Below are positions 8,507 through 16,360 of a DNA stretch of 43,624 bases, piece after piece. The first letter of the stretch is position 1; the number at the start of each line of letters is the position of its first letter. Below the pieces are notes generated by a model that did not search any database, was not told where the DNA came from, and saw only the letters and a program-made list of their open reading frames with translations. Origin of the DNA: a bacterium 1xD42-87 (lineage in GTDB: Bacteria > Bacillota > Clostridia > Lachnospirales > Lachnospiraceae); contig RAYM01000048.1 in NCBI GenBank assembly GCA_003611805.1, positions 1 through 43,624 of the forward strand, written 5' to 3'. A program made the position numbers and the translations under genes.

Positions 8507-9561
8507 GGAAGAAGACTGTAATGAGATTGAGAATAGGAATGGAGACTGGGACAAAGATGGGGATTCTCCTGCTGGCGGCGCTCCTGACCCTGCTTTTCGG
8601 AGTGGGGATTGGGAGCGTGTATGTGCCGTCCGCAGATATCCTTGCCATTCTGGCAGAGCGTCTTTTTGGACGGTCCCTGCCGGAACATATTCCCGCAAAT
8701 TTCAGTGTCATGGTACTCGACATGCGTCTGCCGCGGGTGCTGCTCGCTTTTCTGACGGGGGCAGCCCTCGCTGTCTGCGGTGCGGTAATGCAGTCGCTTT
8801 TACAAAATCCACTGGCTTCGCCTTTTGGGCTGGGGGTGTCTTCCGGGGCGGGACTGGGTGCGGCTCTCGTCATTGTGCTGGGGCTTGCCTCGGCGGGGCT
8901 TGGCACGTTTCTGCTGCCTGCGGTAAGTTTGTGTTTTGCGCTCGGCACGGTGTTTTTTGTGCTGCTTCTTGCGGCAAAGCTGGATCGGAGAATGTCCAAC
9001 GTGACCGTGATTCTGATTGGAATGGTAGTCTCCCTGTTCTGCAATGCGGTCATGTCGCTGCTTGCAACGGGCTCTCCCGCACATGCGCAGCGCATTCAGC
9101 TCTGGCAGCTTGGCAGTTTTTCCATGCGGGAGTGGAGTGCGGTGTGGGCGCTTTTTCCGGTCACTGTCCTTGCCTGTCTCTATTTTCTGCGCTATGCGGG
9201 GGAGCTTGACGTGATGACTTTCGGGGAAGAACAGGCGTCGGCGATGGGCGTGGATCTGCGCAGGGTCAGGGGACGGCTGATGGCGGCAGTGGCAGTGCTG
9301 ACGGGAACGGCGGTGGCATTTGTGGGGATCATCGGCTTTGTGGATCTGATCGTGCCCCATATTGCGAGGCGGTTTTTCGGCGCGGCGCACAGGCGTACGA
9401 TCCCGGCATGCGCCCTGCTCGGGGGAACCTTTCTCGTGCTGTGTGATCTGGCGGCGAGAACCTTCACGCCGCCCCATGAGATACCGATCGGCTCCATCAC
9501 GGCGCTGCTTGGTGCACCTTTTTTTCTCTATCTTTTTTTTGCGGGGCGCAAGGACGGTTGA
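8503..9561 (+). CDS. btuC: Corrinoid ABC transporter permease (BtuC/FecCD family)
   Basis: Membrane channel of the corrinoid importer: 352 residues with about ten hydrophobic segments. FecCD-family marks are MVLDMRLPRVLLAFLTGAAL, CGAVMQSLLQNPLASPFGLG (the early conserved loop), FVGIIGFVDLIVPHIARRF (the ATPase-contact region) and the C-terminal EIPIGSITALLGAPFFLYL. The gene begins inside the end of btuF in an ATGA overlap, so the two are translationally coupled. An ATG 18 bases later at 8521 is an alternative start. Related permeases also carry heme and siderophores; the riboswitch points to corrinoids. Confidence 0.93.
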   Translation: MRKKTVMRLRIGMETGTKMGILLLAALLTLLFGVGIGSVYVPSADILAILAERLFGRSLPEHIPANFSVMVLDMRLPRVLLAFLTGAALAVCGAVMQSLLQNPLASPFGLGVSSGAGLGAALVIVLGLASAGLGTFLLPAVSLCFALGTVFFVLLLAAKLDRRMSNVTVILIGMVVSLFCNAVMSLLATGSPAHAQRIQLWQLGSFSMREWSAVWALFPVTVLACLYFLRYAGELDVMTFGEEQASAMGVDLRRVRGRLMAAVAVLTGTAVAFVGIIGFVDLIVPHIARRFFGAAHRRTIPACALLGGTFLVLCDLAARTFTPPHEIPIGSITALLGAPFFLYLFFAGRKDG

Positions 9562-9614
9562 GAGACGGTCTGTACGACAGGCGGGAGGTATGACTGAACA
9601 AAATGGAGTATGGC

Positions 9615-10385
9615 ATGGATAAAACAGCGATGCTTGCGGTAGAAAATCTATCCTGCGGCTACGGGAAAACAGAGGTGATACACGACCTGTCTTTTCAGGT
9701 GAAAGCGGGTGAGAGGCTGTGTATTCTCGGTCCGAACGGCTGCGGCAAAACGACGCTTCTGCGCGCGCTTGCGGGAGTGATTCCATGGCAGGGCAGTGTG
9801 GAGGCGGATGGGGTTTCCCAGCGCGGGCTGTCCCCGAAGCAGAGGGCGAAAAAGATTGCGCTGATGAGCCAGTTTTCCCGGGCGGCTTTCGACTATACGG
9901 TCTATGAGGCAGTGATGCTGGGGCGGTATGCGCATCGGAGCAATTCTCTGTTCCCGTCGGAGACGGCGGCGGACCGTGAAGCTGTGGAAGACGCCATGCG
10001 GCGCACCGGCGTGTGGGAACTGAGGGAAAAACTGGTGACCAGGCTTTCTGGCGGGCAGATGCAGCGGGTGTTTCTCGCCAGAACCTTTGCGCAGGAGCCC
10101 CGGGTTATCCTTTTGGACGAACCGGCAAACCATCTGGACCTGCGGTATCAGGCGGAACTTCTGGAAAGCCTGCGGGACTGGACGGCGGACGGGAAGCGGT
10201 GTGTGGCGGGGGTGTTTCACGATATCGGTCTGGCGCTCGCCTTTGCGGACACGGCGCTTTTGCTGGAGGAGGGCAGGGAGCTTGGCTGCGGTCCTGTGGA
10301 GGAACTGGATGAAAAGCTGCTCAACCGGCTTTACGGCATGGATGTGCGAAGTTATATGAGGGAGATGTACGGAAGGTGGACATGA
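9615..10385 (+). CDS. btuD: Corrinoid ABC transporter ATP-binding protein (BtuD-like)
   Basis: ATPase that drives the corrinoid importer. From the start used here the protein has 256 residues. It shows Walker A GPNGCGKTT (39-47), Q-loop at LMSQF, signature LSGGQMQR, Walker B VILLDEP and the switch histidine in VFHDIG. Start choice: ATG 9615 has GGAG six bases upstream. ATG 9603 in the same frame is also possible, but its SD (GGGAGG at 9583-9588) is 14 bases away. That GGGAGG is only one base from an out-of-frame ATG at 9590, so it is a poor guide. The stop at 10383-10385 comes a few bases before the next gene. Confidence 0.94.
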   Translation: MDKTAMLAVENLSCGYGKTEVIHDLSFQVKAGERLCILGPNGCGKTTLLRALAGVIPWQGSVEADGVSQRGLSPKQRAKKIALMSQFSRAAFDYTVYEAVMLGRYAHRSNSLFPSETAADREAVEDAMRRTGVWELREKLVTRLSGGQMQRVFLARTFAQEPRVILLDEPANHLDLRYQAELLESLRDWTADGKRCVAGVFHDIGLALAFADTALLLEEGRELGCGPVEELDEKLLNRLYGMDVRSYMREMYGRWT

Positions 10386-10397
10386 GGAGGATAGAAT

Positions 10398-10913
10398 ATG
10401 GCGATATACAGGAGCCCCTATGAGGCATACCCGTTTTTGTGCGATGCGGACGACGATCTGCGCTGCGACTTTGAACTGCTCACGGACGAACTGGCAAGCG
10501 GCGCCGGACTGCTGCGAAGCCAGATCACGCAACCGCCCCTGGCGGATGAACTTTTGTGGGTCTGCGAACTGATTTACCATATGAATCCGACCCTGCGCAC
10601 TACCTTTACGGTGACGGAGGAGGAGATCGCCCGTCTTGCCGCCGCGGTGGACAGGCTGCAGGCGGCAAGCAGCGTGCATGGGTTTGTGCTGCCCTGCGGC
10701 TGTCAGTGTGCCTGCACGGCTCATTTGCTGCGGGTAAAAGCCAAGTGTCTGGTGCGGCTTTTATACAGATATCTGCACCGCGGAGGCGGAGTCCCGGACG
10801 GACTTTTGGATCTTGCGAATCTTCTCTCCGGTTATTTCTTTTTGCTGGCGCTGAAGCTCAATGCCCTGAACGGGGTGGAGGAGCGCGTCTATCGCAGTCG
10901 GAATTACCAATAA
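10398..10913 (+). CDS. Divergent PduO-like corrinoid adenosyltransferase with Cys cluster
   Basis: A 171-residue protein and last gene of the corrinoid operon, with GAGGAGGAT before its ATG. Its C-terminal half resembles PduO-type ATP:corrinoid adenosyltransferases: FVLPCG at 96-101, then a helix where the family has its R-x3-R-x2-ER motif, then LLDLANLLSGYFFLLALKLN (137-155) where the family has NRLSDLLFVLAR. The resemblance is structural-pattern level. The family's GG(S) loop is replaced by CGCQCAC (Cys 100, 102, 104, 106) followed by H109, and the arginine helix reads RVKAKCLVR (R112, R120) without the ER pair. So the role may be corrinoid or metal handling rather than standard adenosylation. 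The riboswitch and transport genes support a corrinoid link. Function is not certain. Confidence 0.6.
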   Translation: MAIYRSPYEAYPFLCDADDDLRCDFELLTDELASGAGLLRSQITQPPLADELLWVCELIYHMNPTLRTTFTVTEEEIARLAAAVDRLQAASSVHGFVLPCGCQCACTAHLLRVKAKCLVRLLYRYLHRGGGVPDGLLDLANLLSGYFFLLALKLNALNGVEERVYRSRNYQ

Positions 10914-11030
10914 CCTGATTTGGAAAACAAAATATATGCCGCTAGAACTCTATTTTCAACTTCACAAGCGCGTTGTTATTTGTTAGAATAAGTCTATAGG
11001 GGAAGCGCTCAGAGATGGGATGGGTTATGT

Positions 11031-12182
11031 ATGACGCATATAGAAAAGGCGGAAAAACTGTTACATCAGAAATATCATTGTTCGCAGGCTTTGTTTGGCG
11101 CATTTGCTTCCGACTTCGGGCTGGATTTAAAGACGGCTTTTAAGATCAGCACCTGCTTTGGCGGCGGTATGCGGCAGGGAGGTGTCTGCGGCTGTATCAC
11201 GGCTTCTCTTATGGTGCTTGGACTGGCGTTCGGGTTTTACGATTCCCAGGATACGGAGCAGGAGATTTACGGCAATAAGAAAACGGAGGAGTTCATCCGC
11301 CGCTTTACGGAGCAGATGGAAGACCGCGCCGGCATGGCGAGAAAGACGGCTAAGAACAGTATTCTGGGCAATATTGTGTTCTATGAGGAGCAGTTTAAGG
11401 ATTCCTTATACAATAGAAAATTTATTGAGGAGAACATGCAGGCTGCCATAACGGAGCGGCAGTATCTGATGTATCTGCAGCCCAAGTACAGCATTTCGAA
11501 GAACGAGATTATAGGCGCGGAGGCGCTGGTGAGGTGGAAACATCCGGAGAGGGGCATGATTTACCCGGATCAGTTTATTCCCATCATTGAGGAGAACGGC
11601 TTTATCAGAAAGGTAGATTACTATATATGGGAGGAGGCATGCCGCTTTATCAGGCGGTGCCGGGACGAGGGACTTGGGGACTGTCCGATTTCCGTGAACG
11701 TATCCAGGGCACACCTGAGGGACAATGAATGTATCATGATGCTGGATGATATGATTACGAAGACAGGGATTCCCAGAAAGCTTCTGGAGCTGGAGATCAC
11801 GGAGACGGTGGATGACCAGCAGGTGAGCAGCAAGGCGTTCCAGCTGAAGGAGGAAGGGTTTACGCTTTTGATGGATGATTTCGGAAGCGGGTATTCTTCC
11901 CTGAATATTCTTTTGGAGACACCTTTCGATGTGATCAAGCTTGACAAAAAGTTTATGGAGAATATGATGGTGTCGGCAAAAGGCAGATTGATTCTGGAGC
12001 AGGTGGTTTCCATGACGAACAGGCTGGGGCTTGGTCTTTTGGCGGAAGGTGTGGAGACGAAGGAGCAGGTGGAGCTTCTGCAGAACATTGGATGCGATCA
12101 GGTACAGGGCTATTATTACGCGAAGCCCATGGCAGCAGAGGACTTTTTTACTTTGTTAAAGAAGCAGAACCAAAATAAATAA
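11031..12182 (+). CDS. C_GCAxxG_C_C domain fused to EAL c-di-GMP phosphodiesterase
   Basis: A 383-residue fusion. Residues 1-80 match the C_GCAxxG_C_C family, a small putative redox protein, with C17, C42, C53 and C55 (CFGGGMRQGGVCGCITASL). The domain's usual C-terminal cysteine part is missing. Residues ~99-118 (RAGMARKTAKNSILGNIVFY) look like the last piece of a GGDEF domain. Residues ~132-378 are a full EAL domain: EALVRW at 164-169, NVSRAHL, ELEITE, DDFGSGYSS, KLD and EGVET, so the metal and substrate residues are kept and hydrolysis of c-di-GMP is likely. Start ATG 11031 has only a loose GGGATGGG site. The next gene, a degenerate GGDEF protein, follows after 20 bases and probably shares its transcript. 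Confidence 0.88.
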   Translation: MTHIEKAEKLLHQKYHCSQALFGAFASDFGLDLKTAFKISTCFGGGMRQGGVCGCITASLMVLGLAFGFYDSQDTEQEIYGNKKTEEFIRRFTEQMEDRAGMARKTAKNSILGNIVFYEEQFKDSLYNRKFIEENMQAAITERQYLMYLQPKYSISKNEIIGAEALVRWKHPERGMIYPDQFIPIIEENGFIRKVDYYIWEEACRFIRRCRDEGLGDCPISVNVSRAHLRDNECIMMLDDMITKTGIPRKLLELEITETVDDQQVSSKAFQLKEEGFTLLMDDFGSGYSSLNILLETPFDVIKLDKKFMENMMVSAKGRLILEQVVSMTNRLGLGLLAEGVETKEQVELLQNIGCDQVQGYYYAKPMAAEDFFTLLKKQNQNK

Positions 12183-12202
12183 AACGGGAGAACAGACGGC
12201 AT

Positions 12203-13129
12203 ATGGACTACAAAGCAATTCCTTTTGAGCAGAGAATCAAAGAAAATATCAGAAGCTATTCCATGGATCATCTTTACGCGCTGGATACGCTGACGGAATA
12301 CTGCAAGGCGCTCAGCGCGGTGACAGGCGCCGCTCTTCTGATGACAGAGAGACACGGCGAGAAGATTATATCGGTGGGAGGTTTCGCGGGCTTTACGCCG
12401 GACGTGGTCGGGGAGCCGGGACGCAAGGTCAGGGTATGCGGCAGGACGATTGCGCATCTGTATGCCGAGACAGGCAAGGTGCCGGAGGGAAAACGGCAGG
12501 CTGTGGAGAGAATGCTGGACGGCTTCGCGGCAATGCTTTCCCACTGGGGGGAGGAGACTTATCTGCATACGGAGACGGCGATCTATGCGGACGAGCTGGA
12601 ACAGAAGCTGGGCGTACAGCATGTGCAGACGGCAAGGGGAGAGAACGAGGACGCGCTTACCGGAGTGTACCATAAGCTCTATTTTGAGGAGCGTATGAGA
12701 GCGATAGACAGGGCGGAAGTGGTGCCTGTGGCTGTGATCAATGTAAACATAAACGACTGGAAGTACACGAACGATCATTTCGGTGACGAGGAGAGCGACC
12801 GGCTGATCAAGACCATTGCCGACATATTGAAACAGGAGAAGAAACCGGATTACGTTATCGGCCGTGTGGACGGGGATGTCTTTATCGTGCTGATTCCCAT
12901 GGCGGAGGACGGTGAGGCGGAAGACTACTGCCAGAGAGTGCAGCAGGCATGCCTTTCCTATGAGGACGGGATTCTTGCGCCCTCTGTTGCCTGCGGCGTC
13001 GTCTACAGGACGAATGTGGAGGAAATGATAGAGGATAAGCTTGACGACGCGGAGTACGAGATGTTCAACAACAAATTCGAGATCAAGAATGCGCCCGGAT
13101 ACAGGGAGCGGCTGGAAAAAAGAAAGTAA
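12203..13129 (+). CDS. Degenerate GGDEF-domain protein
   Basis: A 308-residue protein. The N-terminal ~145 residues form a sensor-like region I cannot name, with a pattern (LTEYCKALSAVTGAALLMTE, a conserved VCG and a helix) that recalls PocR/GAF-type ligand domains; this is only a suggestion. Residues 150-305 are a GGDEF fold (ALTGVYHKLYFEERM, VNINDWKYTNDHFG). The signature GGDEF is replaced by DGDVF (223-227), so the acidic residue needed for cyclase chemistry is lost. It is probably a catalytically inactive partner or c-di-GMP/GTP receptor. It follows the EAL fusion gene by 20 bases, which suggests the two act together. Confidence 0.85.
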   Translation: MDYKAIPFEQRIKENIRSYSMDHLYALDTLTEYCKALSAVTGAALLMTERHGEKIISVGGFAGFTPDVVGEPGRKVRVCGRTIAHLYAETGKVPEGKRQAVERMLDGFAAMLSHWGEETYLHTETAIYADELEQKLGVQHVQTARGENEDALTGVYHKLYFEERMRAIDRAEVVPVAVINVNINDWKYTNDHFGDEESDRLIKTIADILKQEKKPDYVIGRVDGDVFIVLIPMAEDGEAEDYCQRVQQACLSYEDGILAPSVACGVVYRTNVEEMIEDKLDDAEYEMFNNKFEIKNAPGYRERLEKRK

Positions 13130-13226
13130 ACGGGAAAATTCTAAAATAAATATTAAATCCCTTTTTCTGGATAAAAACAAGATAATGGGAGATAATTAAA
13201 GAAAAGAAGAGAAAATGAAAGATATG

Positions 13227-13274
13227 TCTTCATATGCGGATGTAGAACCATTTGCAAACGCCCGCATATGAAGA
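13227..13274. repeat. 13-bp inverted repeat upstream of groES
   Basis: TCTTCATATGCGG (13227-13239) and CCGCATATGAAGA (13262-13274) are perfect inverted copies around a 22-base loop. There is no T-run, so it is not an ordinary terminator. It overlaps the presumed groESL promoter and may be an operator. Confidence 0.6.
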
Positions 13275-13278
13275 TAAT
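13252..13278 (+). promoter_or_regulatory. groESL promoter candidate
   Basis: TTGCAA (13252-13257) and GATAAT (13273-13278) are separated by 15 bases and lie just before the CIRCE operator, as in Gram-positive groE promoters. The spacing is short, so the exact hexamers are uncertain. Confidence 0.45.
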
Positions 13279-13291
13279 ATATGTTCCAGAG

Positions 13292-13318
13292 TTAGCACTC
13301 ATAAGAGGTGAGTGCTAA
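13292..13318. promoter_or_regulatory. CIRCE operator (HrcA binding site)
   Basis: TTAGCACTC, nine bases, GAGTGCTAA: a perfect match to the CIRCE element. The heat-shock repressor HrcA binds it and holds down groESL until misfolded protein builds up (established). hrcA itself is not in the window. Confidence 0.97.
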
Positions 13319-13372
13319 CAAAGCAAAGGATAAGCACAAAAGGTATCACACAATAAAAAGGAGGCAGTTATT

Positions 13373-13660
13373 ATGAAGTTAACACCACTTGGCGACAGAG
13401 TAGTATTAAAGCAGCTGGAAGCGGAGGAGACCACGAAGTCCGGCATCGTTTTGCCCGGACAGAGCAAAGAGAAGCCCCAGCAGGCAGAGGTGATCGCGGT
13501 AGGTCCCGGCGGCGTTGTGGACGGCAAGGAAGTGAAGATGGAAGTGAAGGTCGGCGATCAGGTTATTTATTCCAAATACTCAGGCACAGAAGTGAAGCTC
13601 GGCGAGGATGAGGAATATATCATCGTGAGACAGAATGATATTCTGGCGGTCATAGAGTGA
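13373..13660 (+). CDS. groES: Co-chaperonin GroES (Hsp10)
   Basis: Seven-fold lid of the GroEL folding chamber. The 95-residue length is normal. Typical parts are [14 protein letters not shown] at the start, the mobile loop [17 protein letters not shown] at about 22-38, VIAVGPGG and the C-terminal [15 protein letters not shown]. The ATG follows AAGGAGG. It is under CIRCE control and is followed by groEL after a 142-base spacer holding a structured repeat, whose outer stem begins in the last groES codons. Heat-shock induction through HrcA is expected. Confidence 0.98.
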   Translation: MKLTPLGDRVVLKQLEAEETTKSGIVLPGQSKEKPQQAEVIAVGPGGVVDGKEVKMEVKVGDQVIYSKYSGTEVKLGEDEEYIIVRQNDILAVIE

Positions 13661-13754
13661 GAAGTACTTCTAAAGACGTTCTGCCATAGGACGGAACGCG
13701 GAGAAGTACTAAATCTCACTCAGGAGAATGCCTGAAAAGCAGCATTCTCCGCAT
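13656..13754 (+). repeat. Structured intergenic element, copy B
   Basis: Same plan as the element at 2761. Outer stem AGTGAGA (13656-13662) with TCTCACT (13714-13720); inner stem AGTACTTCT (13663-13671) with AGAAGTACT (13702-13710), holding a CGTTC/GAACG hairpin; then hairpin GGAGAATGC (13723-13731) with GCATTCTCC (13742-13750), followed by GCAT as in copy A. The outer stem differs from copy A on both sides yet still pairs. The 5' arm overlaps the groES stop codon. It may set processing or the groES:groEL ratio (inference). Confidence 0.7.
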
Positions 13755-13766
13755 GGAATAAATTGA

Positions 13767-15428
<1,662 letters not shown>

Positions 15429-15429
15429 G

Positions 15430-15565
15430 GCGCAGAGGGAAAAACAAGCGGCGCGAAGCGACATTTGTTTTTCCCGCGCCGTGAACGAGCAAAGGTCTGT
15501 CGGAGACGGACAGAAAGCGCGTAAGCGCGGCTTTGCGAGTATAACGTAATAAGCTGCGGCGCAGC
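15430..15565 (+). other. Folded 3' region of groEL mRNA
   Basis: Between the groEL stop and its terminator are stacked inverted repeats. GGCGC...GCGCC encloses GGGAAAAACAA/TTGTTTTTCCC (about 15430-15482). GCAAAG...CTTTGC encloses TCTGTC/GGACAG and GCGCGTAAGCGC (about 15489-15538). No credible ORF is present. A role in transcript stability is plausible but not shown. Confidence 0.55.
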
Positions 15566-15577
15566 GGATGTGAGGAG

Positions 15578-15618
15578 AAAATGCGCTTTCCGAGCTTGCT
15601 CGAGAAGGCGCATTTTTT
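15578..15618 (+). terminator. groESL terminator
   Basis: AAAATGCGC (15578-15586) pairs with GCGCATTTT (from 15608), with an inner CGAGC/GCTCG stem, followed by six T. It may also serve the convergent XRE gene. Confidence 0.88.
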
Positions 15619-15636
15619 GCGAGCAGATGGTATTTC

Positions 15637-16116
15637 CTATTTGTTTCTGGTTTTACCGGCCATCTGCCGGCTGACAACAAAAATACCAACCAACATCTGG
15701 CAAATGGATAATCCCAGCATGAAGCCCGAGAGAAAATTCTGAAATTCTGTCCCGCCAAACAGTTGGGATAGGGTTAACATAACAATCCCAACGATAATCA
15801 GAATATAGCCGGTAAACGTGATTTTAGCATTTTTCAGCTCCTGCATTTCTTTCATCATCTCCATGATCTGCTCATTGTCATAGGTGTGTATGCTTTTATC
15901 ATCCTCTTCCCCGTTCATAAGCTCGGCCAGCGTCGTGTTCAGTTCTGTGCATAACGATTCAACAATGGAATAATCGGGCATACATTTTCCGGTTTCCCAT
16001 TTAGAGATGGTTTTGTTTGAGACACCTAATTTTTGTGCAAGCTGTTCCTGTGTCAGGTTCAGTTCTTTGCGCTTTTTCATAATAAATTTGCCTGTTGCTG
16101 TCTGATCCATGTTCAT
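15637..16116 (-). CDS. XRE-family regulator with membrane anchor
   Basis: A 159-residue protein. Residues ~9-64 form a Cro/C1-type helix-turn-helix (LTQEQLAQKLGVSNKTISKW is the recognition part). A short acidic linker and helix follow, then two membrane spans (about 97-119 and 128-149). Membrane-tethered XRE proteins of this form are common in Firmicutes, but their targets cannot be read here. Frame note: ATG 16116 is chosen with GGAGGTACATGAACATG upstream; ATG 16110 (MDQTA) is an equally good start. It converges with groEL and is divergent from rel. Confidence 0.88.
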   Translation of the reverse strand: MNMDQTATGKFIMKKRKELNLTQEQLAQKLGVSNKTISKWETGKCMPDYSIVESLCTELNTTLAELMNGEEDDKSIHTYDNEQIMEMMKEMQELKNAKITFTGYILIIVGIVMLTLSQLFGGTEFQNFLSGFMLGLSICQMLVGIFVVSRQMAGKTRNK

Positions 16117-16285
16117 GTACCTCCAGTTGTTTTTCTATGGCAAGTATAGCATTTTGGGCGCGCAATGACATCCCCTGTAAGGCGAATTTGGGTGGAATTT
16201 CTGTGAGCAATCGCCAAAAAGGGCGCATTTTATAGTGCAGAACTCAAATATTATGGGATGCGCTGCTAAATTATTTTGATTTTTC

Positions 16286-16321
16286 TTGCAAATACTAGCA
16301 GAATGGCGTAAAATGGCTAGT
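16286..16321 (+). promoter_or_regulatory. rel promoter with inverted repeat
   Basis: TTGCAA (16286-16291), 17 bases, TAAAAT (16309-16314): a good sigma-A promoter before rel. ACTAGC (16294-16299) and GCTAGT (16316-16321) are inverted copies flanking the -10 and could be an operator. Confidence 0.65.
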
Positions 16322-16360
16322 ATGTAATATTATGTAATCCGATAAGGGTTAGGTGAACGT

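Noticed and set aside
9590..9622. 10-codon ORF before btuD
   Set aside because: GGGAGG is only one base from its ATG, too close for normal initiation, and the peptide (MTEQNGVWHG) simply overlaps the btuD start.
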